Source of the DNA: Propionicimonas sp.
GTDB lineage: Bacteria; Actinomycetota; Actinomycetes; Propionibacteriales; Propionibacteriaceae
Length of the DNA stretch: 10,855 bases
Assembly: GCA_031119515.1 (NCBI GenBank)
Contig: JAVHXR010000049.1
Location: 1-10,855 of the forward strand
Direction of reading: 5' to 3'
This document shows positions 1 to 6,632 of the stretch, one piece after another. The position numbers and the translations under genes are program-made. The notes under the pieces are model-generated. The model ran no database searches and was not told where the DNA came from. It saw only the letters and a program-made list of their open reading frames with translations. Positions within the stretch are counted from its first letter, which is position 1. The number at the start of each line of letters is the position of its first letter.

Positions 1-1320
1 GCCATGGACGGCGGCCGGGCCGCGCCGCCGGGACGACCGCCCCGGAGACGGCGGCGTCGGCGCACCGTCACCTCGGCGGGCAGCGGCCGGCGGCGCGTCC
101 TGGGGTGCCACCGGATCGGCGCCGGGGCCGGCCAGGACGCGGAGCCGGGGATCGCCCGGTCGCACCTCGGTCGGCGACGCCGAGATCCTGGCCGCGCGGG
201 CCAGCGCCTGGAAGTCCTTGCGCTGGTCGGGCAGGACGAGCGTGATCACGTCGCCCTCGTTGCCCGCGCGCGCGGTGCGGCCCGACCGGTGCAGGTAGGC
301 CTTGTGCTCGGCGGGCGGATCGACGTGGACGACCAGTTCCACGCCGTCGACGTGGATCCCGCGGGCCGCGATGTCAGTCGCCACCATCACCTGGACGTCA
401 CCGTCGGCGAACGCCTTCAGGCTTCGCTCGCGAGCATTCTGGGACAGGTTTCCGTGCAGCTCGACAGCCGGGATGCCGTCGGCGGTCAGTTCGCGGGCGA
501 GCTTGCGGGCCTGGTGCTTGGTGCGGCTGAACAGCAGCCGGCGCCCGACGCCGCCGGCGAGTTCGCGGACCACCTGGCGCTTCAGGCCGGGGTCGGCCAC
601 GACGAAGACATGGTGGGTCATCGCGGCGACCGGGGACAGTGCGGTGTCCACGCTGTGTACCAGGGGACGGTCGAGGAACCGCTTCACCAGCTTGTCCACG
701 CCGTTGTCGAGGGTTGCCGAGAACAGCAGCCGCTGGCCGCCCATCGGCGTGGCGGCGAGGATCCTGGTCACGGCGGGCAGGAAGCCGAGATCCGCCATGT
801 GGTCGGCCTCGTCGAGGACCACCACGGCGATGTCGTCGAGGGTCAGGTGGGCCTGGGCCATCAGGTCCTCCAGCCGTCCCGGCGTGGCCACCACGATGTC
901 GGCGCCCTGACGGAGCCTGCGCACCTGGCCGGCCTGGTTGACGCCCCCGAAGACCGTCATCACGCTGAGACCGGCGGCCGCCGCGAGCGGCTCGACGGTG
1001 GCAAGGATCTGGTTGACGAGTTCGCGGGTGGGGGCCAGGACGAGGCCTCGCGGCGCGCCGGCACGGCTGCGCCGCGGGATCCGGGCGCCGGACGGGACCA
1101 GCCCGGCCAGCCGGGCGACCAGCGGCACGGCGAACGCGATGGTCTTGCCGGAGCCGGTCCGGCCACGGCCGAGGACGTCCCGGCCGGCGAGGGTGTCGTC
1201 GAGGGTGGCCGTCTGGATCGGGAACGGCGAGACCACACCGCGCTGGGCGAGCGGGTCGATCAACCGTTGCGGAACCCCCAGCGACGCGAACGACGCGGGG
1301 GCAGGGTGCGATTCGGGCAC
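1..1320 (-). CDS. DEAD-box RNA helicase, RhlE-like (3' end beyond window)
   Basis: ATP-dependent RNA helicase with both RecA-like domains. About 440 codons are open and the frame runs off the left edge without a stop, so the C-terminus is missing. Numbered from the GTG at 1320: Q motif FPIQ near 33-36, motif I GRTGSGKT near 53-60, Ia PTREL near 97-101, Ib TPGR near 146-149, motif II DEAD near 170-173, motif III SAT near 200-203, motif V ATDIAARG near 314-321, motif VI HRSGRTARAG near 344-353. The last 40 or so visible residues are a Pro/Ala/Arg-rich tail, usual for actinobacterial RhlE-type helicases, which probably contacts RNA non-specifically. Start is uncertain: GTG at 1320 puts the protein just ahead of the Q-motif aromatic (SFASLGVP), but in-frame GTGs at 1350 and 1353 are also open and none has a well-spaced Shine-Dalgarno. 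It lies downstream of the desaturase on the same strand with a gap near 300 bp, so it probably has its own promoter. The helicase call is secure; the exact role (cold shock, ribosome assembly or RNA decay) is not shown. Confidence 0.93.
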   Translation of the reverse strand, partial: MPESHPAPASFASLGVPQRLIDPLAQRGVVSPFPIQTATLDDTLAGRDVLGRGRTGSGKTIAFAVPLVARLAGLVPSGARIPRRSRAGAPRGLVLAPTRELVNQILATVEPLAAAAGLSVMTVFGGVNQAGQVRRLRQGADIVVATPGRLEDLMAQAHLTLDDIAVVVLDEADHMADLGFLPAVTRILAATPMGGQRLLFSATLDNGVDKLVKRFLDRPLVHSVDTALSPVAAMTHHVFVVADPGLKRQVVRELAGGVGRRLLFSRTKHQARKLARELTADGIPAVELHGNLSQNARERSLKAFADGDVQVMVATDIAARGIHVDGVELVVHVDPPAEHKAYLHRSGRTARAGNEGDVITLVLPDQRKDFQALARAARISASPTEVRPGDPRLRVLAGPGADPVAPQDAPPAAARRGDGAPTPPSPGRSSRRRGPAAVHG

Positions 1321-1443
1321 GAGGAGAAGCTGCTTCCTTGAGATGGTCACCACGATCCGGGTCCGCCGCGTCCTCGGTGGGAGCCACCGGCGCGGTGCGG
1401 AGTGTGGTGCGATGCGGGGACGCGACGCTCGCGTCCTGCCCCC

Positions 1444-1449
1444 AGTATC
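1444..1449 (-). promoter_or_regulatory. Candidate -10 element for the RhlE-like helicase
   Basis: Read on the minus strand the hexamer is GATACT, one of few A/T-rich hexamers in this gap and close to the actinobacterial consensus TANNNT/TATACT. A start about 7 nt downstream would give a 5' leader near 85-115 nt, depending on which GTG is used. No convincing -35 is visible at 16-18 nt. Low confidence. Confidence 0.25.
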
Positions 1450-1554
1450 GCACAGGCCCGCCGGGCACCGTCTCGGCGGTCCTCACCGCAAGCCGGGCCG
1501 ACCCCTCGAGCGCGACGAGCCGATCGTCCTGCAGCCCGCCCCGCGGCGCGTCTC

Positions 1555-1581
1555 CCCCGCCCTGTGTTTCCTCGGGCGGGG
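1555..1581 (-). terminator. GC-rich hairpin, candidate terminator of the desaturase transcript
   Basis: Arms CCCCGCCC (1555-1562) and GGGCGGGG (1574-1581) pair perfectly over 8 bp around an 11-nt loop, starting about 50 nt past the desaturase stop. No U-tract follows on the minus strand. Many actinobacterial terminators lack a U-tail, so termination is plausible but unproven; a chance G/C inverted repeat in this composition cannot be excluded. Confidence 0.4.
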
Positions 1582-1631
1582 ACACCCGAACCCCCCTTCG
1601 ACACCTGCCCGGTCGCGGCGGGCCAGGTCGC

Positions 1632-2732
1632 TCAGGGACCGCCGATGGCGGCCGCGGTCGGGCACCGGAACGTCCGGGACGCCGCCAGGCCGACCTCGTT
1701 CATGTGCCGCACCACGATCCCCAGCGCTTGGGCGAGCGAGGTCTCGGTGTAGCGGACGCCGAGTTCGGCGCAGTGCTGCCGGACCAGCCTCCGGGCACGG
1801 CTGAGGTGGGGCCGGGGCATGCTCGGGAACAGATGGTGCTCGATCTGGTAGTTCAGGCCGCCCATCAGGGCTGTCATCCACCAGCCGCCGGTGATGTTGC
1901 GCGAGGTGAGCACCTGCTTGTCGAGGAAGTCCAGCCGCTGGTCGGCGGGGACGATCGGCATCCCGACGTGGTTCGGCGCGAAGCTGGCGCCCATGTAGAC
2001 GCCGAACACAGCCAGTTGCACGCCGAGGAAGGCGAACGCCAGCCCGACCGGCAGCAGCCAGAACAGCAACCCGAGGTAGACGGCGAAGCGGCCGAGGATC
2101 AGGCCGATCTCGATCCCGCGCCCCTGGAGCGGACGCCGGGTGAGCAGGCTGCGGAAGGACGCCTGGTGGAGGTCGAGCCCGACCAGCAGCAGCAGCGGGA
2201 AGAACAGCCAGCCCTGGCGGCGGACCAGCCAGCGGTGCACGCCGGTCGTGGTGGCGGCGTCCTCGGCGGTGAAGGCCACCGGCCCGAGCGCCACGTCCGG
2301 GTCCTTTCCGACCTTGTTCGGGTTGCCGTGGTGGCGGGTGTGCTTGCTCATCCACCAGGAATAGCTGATGCCGACGAAGACGGTCGCGAGCAGGCGTCCG
2401 AGCCGGTCGTTGGCCGGGCCCGAGGCCAGCACCTGGCGGTGCGACGCCTCATGACCGAGGAAGGCGAACTGGGTGAACACCACTCCGAGGGCGGCCGCGA
2501 TCAGCAGCTGGAACCAGGAGTCGCGCAGCAGCACCATGCCGACGGCCGCCGCCACCAGCGCGGCAACCAGGCCGAGGAAGACCGCCAGGTAGAACCAGCG
2601 GGTCCGGCCGTTCAGGCCGGCGGAACGGATCTCGTGGGCGAGTTCGGTGAAGCTGCGGGTGCGCTGGGCGAGTTCGGCACGGACGGCGTCGCGGCGCGGG
2701 TGGGGCGAGGACGAGGCGACGTCGACGGTCAT
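1632..2732 (-). CDS. Membrane fatty acid (acyl-CoA/acyl-lipid) desaturase
   Basis: A 366-aa integral membrane di-iron desaturase, introducing a double bond into acyl chains using O2 and electrons from a separate partner. The three histidine clusters are HEASH (94-98), HTRHH (131-135) and QIEHH (296-300, followed by LFPSMPR). The Q-I-E-H-H form is typical of the delta-5/6 'front-end' group and relatives such as mycobacterial DesA3, here without a fused cytochrome b5 domain. FAPNH (251-255) may supply a further ligand. Hydrophobic segments near 46-90, 174-186 and 210-250 fit the usual pairs of transmembrane hairpins. The start is an ATG with weak AGGA and GGAG runs upstream. It lies 136 bp downstream of deaD on the same strand, so co-transcription is possible. 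Substrate and regiospecificity cannot be read from sequence. No ferredoxin or reductase partner is in the window. Membrane-fluidity adjustment is inferred. Confidence 0.92.
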   Translation of the reverse strand: MTVDVASSSPHPRRDAVRAELAQRTRSFTELAHEIRSAGLNGRTRWFYLAVFLGLVAALVAAAVGMVLLRDSWFQLLIAAALGVVFTQFAFLGHEASHRQVLASGPANDRLGRLLATVFVGISYSWWMSKHTRHHGNPNKVGKDPDVALGPVAFTAEDAATTTGVHRWLVRRQGWLFFPLLLLVGLDLHQASFRSLLTRRPLQGRGIEIGLILGRFAVYLGLLFWLLPVGLAFAFLGVQLAVFGVYMGASFAPNHVGMPIVPADQRLDFLDKQVLTSRNITGGWWMTALMGGLNYQIEHHLFPSMPRPHLSRARRLVRQHCAELGVRYTETSLAQALGIVVRHMNEVGLAASRTFRCPTAAAIGGP

Positions 2733-2868
2733 GGCTCCGCATTCCTACCGGCTCCCCAAAGAAACCCCGGCGGCGACTCCGGAACAGGTGGCCCCAGCGT
2801 AGGTGGGGGCGCGTTGTCGCGTCGGGAAGCGAGCTTGCGCAGTTGTGCTGATCGGGGGCCGACGGGCC

Positions 2869-4593
2869 TCAGCGGGGCCGCTTGGTCCGCGGCTTCTTCC
2901 CACCGGTGCGCGGCCCCTGACCGCCACCGTCCAGGCTGAGGTCGATGAGCTTGCCGGAGATCCGGGTGGAGCGCAGCGCGTCCCACACCCGCTGCGGCAG
3001 GTCCGCCGGCAGTTCCACCAGCGAGTGGTCGAGCCGGATCTCGATGTGGCCGAAGTCGGCCCGCTGCAGCCCGCCCTCGTTGGCCAGTGCCCCGACGATC
3101 TGGCGGGGCAGCACCTTGTGGCGCTTGCCGACCGCGAGCCGGTAGGTCGCCATCCCGGCACGCGGGGCCCGCTCCTCGCGACGGGGACGGTCGCGCCGCT
3201 CCGGAGCCCCGTCCGGCTCCGCCCGCCGCGGCCGCTCGTAGCGGTCCGGCTCGGGGTCGGGTTCCAGCAGCATCGGTTCGTCGCCCTGCAGGTTGAGCGC
3301 CAGCGCGGCGGCGACGTCCACCTCGGGGACGTCGTATTCGTTGACGTAGTGGGTGACGACCTGGCGGAAGAAGTCCAGCCGGTCGGCGGCCAGCGCCTCG
3401 GTGATGGCGTCGTCGAAGCGGCTCAGCCTGGTGGCGTTGATGTCCTCGACGCTGGGCAGTTCCATCGGGCTCAGGCTCTGCCGGGTGGCGCGCTCGATCG
3501 CCCCGAGCAACCGCCGCTCCCGGGGCGTGACGAACGAAATCGCGTCGCCGCTGCGGCCGGCGCGCCCCGTCCGTCCGACCCGGTGGACGTAGGACTCGGT
3601 GTCGGTGGGGATGTCGAAGTTGACGACGTGGGTGATCCGGTCGACGTCGAGCCCTCGGGCCGCCACGTCGGTGGCCACGAGGATGTCGAGCTTGCCGGAC
3701 TTGAGCTGCCCGATCGTCCGTTCGCGCTGCGCCTGGGCGACGTCGCCGTTGATCGCGGCCGCCGAGAACCCGCGGGCGCGGAGCTTCTCGGCCAGCGTCT
3801 CGGTGTCGCCCTTGGTGCGGACGAACACGATCATGCCCTCGAAGTTCTCGACCTCGAGGATGCGGGTGAGCGCGTCCACCTTCTGCGGGAACGAGACCAG
3901 CAGGTGCCGGTGACGCACGTTCGGCGCCGTCGAGGTCTTGCCCTTCACCTGGAACTCGACCGGGTCGGTCAGGTACTTCTTCGACAGCGCGCGGATCTGG
4001 GACGGCATGGTCGCCGAGAACAGCGCCACCTGCTTGTCGGCCGGGGTGTCGGCGAGGATCGTCTCGACGTCCTCGGCGAATCCCATGTTGAGCATCTCGT
4101 CCGCCTCGTCGAGCACGAGGAACCGCAGCTGGGTCAGGTCGAGGGTGCCCTTCTCGAGGTGGTCCATGATCCGGCCGGGGGTGCCGACCACGACATGGAC
4201 GCCGCGGGCCAGCGCGCTCAGCTGAACGCCGTAGCCCTGCCCGCCGTAGACCGGCAGCACATGGATGCCGGGCAGCCGGGAGGCGTACTTCTGGAACGCC
4301 TCGCAGACCTGCAGCGCGAGTTCCCGGGTGGGGGCGAGCACGAGCGCCTGCGGCGCCTTCCGCTTCGGGTCGAGCCGCTGCAGGATCGGCAGCGCGAAGG
4401 CGGCGGTCTTGCCGGTACCGGTCTGGGCGAGGCCGACGACGTGCCGGCCCTCGAGCAGTGCCGGGATCGTGGCCGCCTGGATCGGCGACGGGTTCTCGTA
4501 GCCGATGTCGCTCAGGGTGCGCAGCAGCCGCTCGTCCAGGCCGAGTCCCTCGAAGCCGGACGGCTCGGCGGCGTCCATCGTCTCGTCGTTCAC
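2869..4593 (-). CDS. deaD: DEAD-box ATP-dependent RNA helicase DeaD/CsdA
   Basis: A 574-aa cold-shock-type RNA helicase expected to unwind structured RNA in ribosome assembly, translation and decay. Counting from the GTG at 4593: Q motif GYENPSPIQ (31-39), motif I AQTGTGKT (56-63), Ia PTREL (88-92), Ib TPGR (138-141), motif II DEAD (162-165), III SAT (193-195), V ATDVAARGLDV (307-317), VI HRVGRTGRAG (337-346). An Arg/Glu/Pro-rich linker (about 446-480) leads to a DbpA/CsdA-type RNA-binding domain (482-555, with GALANEGGLQ and IGHIEI-like FGHIEI blocks) and a basic tail ending KRPR. This two-part layout separates DeaD from RhlE-like proteins. The start could be GTG 4593 or ATG 4578. Neither has a Shine-Dalgarno, but the GTG lies 6 nt after a TANNNT hexamer, which suits leaderless translation. 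The frame stays open to 4734, but that stretch has no family similarity. Divergent from the RelZ-like gene; the desaturase follows downstream. Confidence 0.95.
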   Translation of the reverse strand: MNDETMDAAEPSGFEGLGLDERLLRTLSDIGYENPSPIQAATIPALLEGRHVVGLAQTGTGKTAAFALPILQRLDPKRKAPQALVLAPTRELALQVCEAFQKYASRLPGIHVLPVYGGQGYGVQLSALARGVHVVVGTPGRIMDHLEKGTLDLTQLRFLVLDEADEMLNMGFAEDVETILADTPADKQVALFSATMPSQIRALSKKYLTDPVEFQVKGKTSTAPNVRHRHLLVSFPQKVDALTRILEVENFEGMIVFVRTKGDTETLAEKLRARGFSAAAINGDVAQAQRERTIGQLKSGKLDILVATDVAARGLDVDRITHVVNFDIPTDTESYVHRVGRTGRAGRSGDAISFVTPRERRLLGAIERATRQSLSPMELPSVEDINATRLSRFDDAITEALAADRLDFFRQVVTHYVNEYDVPEVDVAAALALNLQGDEPMLLEPDPEPDRYERPRRAEPDGAPERRDRPRREERAPRAGMATYRLAVGKRHKVLPRQIVGALANEGGLQRADFGHIEIRLDHSLVELPADLPQRVWDALRSTRISGKLIDLSLDGGGQGPRTGGKKPRTKRPR

Positions 4594-4599
4594 ACCCAG

Positions 4600-4605
4600 A
4601 CGGTA
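4600..4605 (-). promoter_or_regulatory. Candidate leaderless promoter (-10) of deaD
   Basis: On the minus strand TACCGT (a TANNNT match) lies 6 nt before the GTG at 4593, the spacing expected when transcription starts on the first base of the start codon. Absence of a ribosome binding site agrees. No clear -35 is seen. The hexamer is half of a GGTACC palindrome repeated across the divergent region. Confidence 0.35.
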
Positions 4606-4609
4606 CCGG
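4600..4609. repeat. Palindromic motif copy 1 (deaD side)
   Basis: ACGGTACCGG, matching 9 of 10 bases of the perfect palindrome at 4733-4742. It overlaps the candidate -10 of deaD. The pair could form an operator for a shared regulator, or could just be two -10 elements with similar flanks. Confidence 0.35.
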
Positions 4610-4732
4610 TTGGCGCCCCGGATCGCCCCACTCGGCCGCCGCGGGCGGGGTTGCCGGGGCATCGGGACGAGAATGCGTCCAGCCTTGCCGGCGGCGATTC
4701 CGTGGTCCGCCCCGACGCGAGGGCGCCCGGGC

Positions 4733-4742
4733 ACGGTACCGT
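4733..4742. repeat. Palindromic motif copy 2 (relZ side)
   Basis: ACGGTACCGT is a perfect 10-bp palindrome, 133 bp centre to centre from copy 1. It contains TACCGT in the correct orientation for rightward transcription of the fusion gene. Confidence 0.35.
4737..4742 (+). promoter_or_regulatory. Candidate -10 element of the RelZ-like gene
   Basis: TACCGT matches TANNNT. A start near 4749 would leave about 33 nt of leader containing the strong Shine-Dalgarno before the GTG at 4782. No obvious -35 is seen at 16-18 nt, so the call rests on position and the -10 alone. Confidence 0.3.
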
Positions 4743-4766
4743 CCTGCTGCCGGATCCGGACGGCCG

Positions 4767-4773
4767 AAGGAGG
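4767..4773 (+). promoter_or_regulatory. Strong Shine-Dalgarno that fixes the RelZ-like start
   Basis: AAGGAGG sits 8 nt before GTG 4782. An in-frame GTG at 4773 overlaps it and cannot be the start, so the N-terminus is assigned to MIFAGIDLAWG. It is the best ribosome binding site in the window and contrasts with deaD, which has none. Confidence 0.8.
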
Positions 4774-4781
4774 TGGGCGCG

Positions 4782-6614
4782 GTGATCTTCGCAGGGATCG
4801 ACCTCGCCTGGGGTGAGCGGGCGGCGTCCGGGATCGCCGTCCTCGACGCGGACGGGGCTCTCGTCCAGCTGGCCCGGCTGACCACCGACGACGAGATCGT
4901 CGGAGCCCTGGCCGGACACCTGGCCGGTGACTGCGTGGTCGGCATCGACGCCCCGCTGGTGGTGACCAACCCGACCGGCAACCGGGCCTGCGAGGCCGCC
5001 CTCAACCGGGACTTCGCCCGGTTCGACGCCGGGACGCATCCCACGAACACCGCCCGACCCGAGTTCGGCCAGATCCCCCGCGCCGCCAGGGTCGCGGGGC
5101 GGCTGGGGCTCGATCTCGACCCCGACTCCCCCACCCGGCGCCGGGCGATGGAGGTCTATCCGCACGCGGCCCTGGTGGCGTTGTTCCGGCTCGGCCGGAC
5201 GCTGAAGTACAAGCAGAGCTCGGCCCGGCCGCTCGCCGTGCAGCGGGCGGAGATGCAGCGGATGGTCGCGCTGCTGGAGAGCCTGGAGACCGCCAGCCCC
5301 GCGCTGCGGGTGGGTGGCAGCGCCCAGTGGCAGGCCGTCGTCGCGACGGTGGCCGGGGCCACCCGCAAGAGCGACCTGCGCCGGGTGGAGGACCAACTCG
5401 ACGCCGTGGTGTGCGCCTATGTCGCGCTGCTGTCGCATCGGGCACCCGAGACGGTCACCCGCTACGGCGAGGCCGGGACCGGCCGGATCGTCACCCCCAC
5501 CCTGCCCGACGGGCTGGTCCCCGCGCCGCGGCGTCGGCTGACCGTCGAGCAGGCCGAGGAGGCCGCCGCCGCGGCGGCCGTCGCCGCCCCGGCTCCCGAC
5601 CCGGACCGGGAGCGGGCGCTGGTCGTCAGGGCGGCGGTCTCGGAGTACCGACGCCTGCAGCCGCGGGTCGAGGACGCCGCCCGCCGGCTGGCGGCCTGGC
5701 TCACCACCGTGCTGGACGATGCCGGCATCAACTACCAGTACGTGTCCTGGCGCGGCAAGGGCGTGGAGTCGTTCGCGGCCAAGACCGACCGGATGCTGGC
5801 GGGACGGACGCTGTATCCCGATCCGCTGGCCGACATCACCGACCAGGTCGGCGCCCGGGTGATCACCTACGTCAGCAGCGACGTCACCGCCGTCGCCGAC
5901 CTGGTGCGCGACCAGCTCGGGGTGGTGACGGACAAGGATCTGGGCCGGCTGGCCGCCGACGAGGGCCGGTTCGGGTATGTCAGCCGACACCTGCAGGTGG
6001 AGCTGTCCCCGCTGTGGCTCGGGTCGGCCTCGGCCGAGGGGCTGCGGGTCGCCAGCGCGCAGATCCAGATCCGGACGGTGCTGCAGCATGCCTGGGCAGA
6101 GTTCGAGCACGACATCCGCTACAAGGGGACGATCCCGGAGGCGCTGGCCCCGGACCTGAACCGTCGCTTCACGCTGGCGGCAGGGCTGCTCGAGCTCGCC
6201 GACCGCGAATTCGAGGTGATCCGGGACAGCATGCGCCGGCAGGCCGGTGCCGGGGAGACCGGCCCGGAGGCATCCGACTCCCGGATCGGCAACCAGGAGT
6301 TGACCGCCTTCCTCGCCGGGCACTACCCCGACGCCGGCTGGTCGCGCACCGACCACTACACCTGGATCTCGGGGCTGCTGCTGGAACTCGGGATCAGCTC
6401 GCTGCGCGAGCTGGCCGACCTGCTGCGCACGGTCGACTCGGCCGCTGTCACCCAGCGGATGGGCTACCGGTACCCGCCCGGCGCCGTCCGCCGGCTGGAC
6501 GACGCGCTGCTGGCCAGCTTCGGGCCGCGCTACCTCGACCTGCAGGGCAACGCGGGCCGGGTCGACCTGCTGCGCGCCCGGTGGGAGAAGCTGCGCGGCG
6601 ACCCGGCCGAGTAG
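4782..6614 (+). CDS. relZ: RelZ-like fusion: DUF429 (RNase H-like) plus RelA/SpoT (p)ppGpp synthetase
   Basis: A 610-aa protein joining two activities. Residues 1 to about 250 are a DUF429 domain of the RNase H-like fold, with acidic positions in FAGID (D8), GIDAPL (D55), EVYPHAAL (E124) and EDQLDAV (E203, D204, D207). An Ala-rich linker (about 256-275) follows. The RelA_SpoT synthetase domain spans about 283-450: R-x-K-x(3)-S-x(3)-K (R324, K326, S330, K334), DQVGAR (D354 as the expected Mg ligand), the G-loop GYVSRH (398-403) and QIQIRTVLQHAWAEFEHDIRYK (427-448). There is no HD hydrolase and no TGS/ACT, so it should only synthesise alarmone. Residues 450-610 form an unassigned C-terminal extension. 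From memory, this layout is that of Mycobacterium smegmatis RelZ (MS_RHII-RSD), reported to have RNase HII and (p)ppGpp/pGpp synthetase activity. An oddity is Gln427 where the family has the Glu of E-x-Q-x-R. It is divergent from deaD and convergent with the EamA gene, 18 nt away. Confidence 0.88.
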   Translation: MIFAGIDLAWGERAASGIAVLDADGALVQLARLTTDDEIVGALAGHLAGDCVVGIDAPLVVTNPTGNRACEAALNRDFARFDAGTHPTNTARPEFGQIPRAARVAGRLGLDLDPDSPTRRRAMEVYPHAALVALFRLGRTLKYKQSSARPLAVQRAEMQRMVALLESLETASPALRVGGSAQWQAVVATVAGATRKSDLRRVEDQLDAVVCAYVALLSHRAPETVTRYGEAGTGRIVTPTLPDGLVPAPRRRLTVEQAEEAAAAAAVAAPAPDPDRERALVVRAAVSEYRRLQPRVEDAARRLAAWLTTVLDDAGINYQYVSWRGKGVESFAAKTDRMLAGRTLYPDPLADITDQVGARVITYVSSDVTAVADLVRDQLGVVTDKDLGRLAADEGRFGYVSRHLQVELSPLWLGSASAEGLRVASAQIQIRTVLQHAWAEFEHDIRYKGTIPEALAPDLNRRFTLAAGLLELADREFEVIRDSMRRQAGAGETGPEASDSRIGNQELTAFLAGHYPDAGWSRTDHYTWISGLLLELGISSLRELADLLRTVDSAAVTQRMGYRYPPGAVRRLDDALLASFGPRYLDLQGNAGRVDLLRARWEKLRGDPAE

Positions 6615-6632
6615 CACCGGGCCGGAGCGCGC

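Larger units (their letters stand above)
1351..1631. other. Intergenic region between desaturase and RhlE-like helicase
   Basis: About 280 bp without a credible gene; frames here lack recognisable protein features and shadow the opposite strand. It holds a perfect 8-bp inverted repeat near the desaturase end and a -10-like element nearer the helicase, listed separately. The arrangement fits the end of one transcript followed by the promoter of the next. Confidence 0.6.

Noticed and set aside
398..1585. 395-codon minus-strand frame and the 445-codon plus-strand frame at 4-1341
   Set aside because: Both overlap the true helicase frame, which reads through all DEAD-box motifs to the left edge; the alternatives contain only biased composition.
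2791..2810. Hairpin between deaD and the desaturase
   Set aside because: Only about 5 consecutive pairs (GCCCC/GGGGC) with a long loop and no U-tract, expected by chance at this GC content.
4594..4734. 47-residue N-terminal extension of DeaD
   Set aside because: Not similar to helicase N-termini, overlaps the divergent control region, and the GTG at 4593 sits after a -10-like element.
4458..4781. N-terminal extension of the RelZ-like protein
   Set aside because: The frame is open upstream but encodes Arg/Pro-rich sequence overlapping deaD. AAGGAGG at 4767-4773 fixes the start at 4782.
2803..4785. 660-codon plus-strand open frame opposite deaD
   Set aside because: Arises from GC-rich codon bias on the opposite strand. 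Its translation is Arg/Gly/Val/Asp-rich low-complexity sequence with no family motifs, while the minus-strand frame has every DEAD-box motif.
4590..6617. 675-codon minus-strand open frame opposite the RelZ-like gene
   Set aside because: Antisense shadow with no domain motifs; the plus-strand gene has both domains and a strong ribosome binding site.
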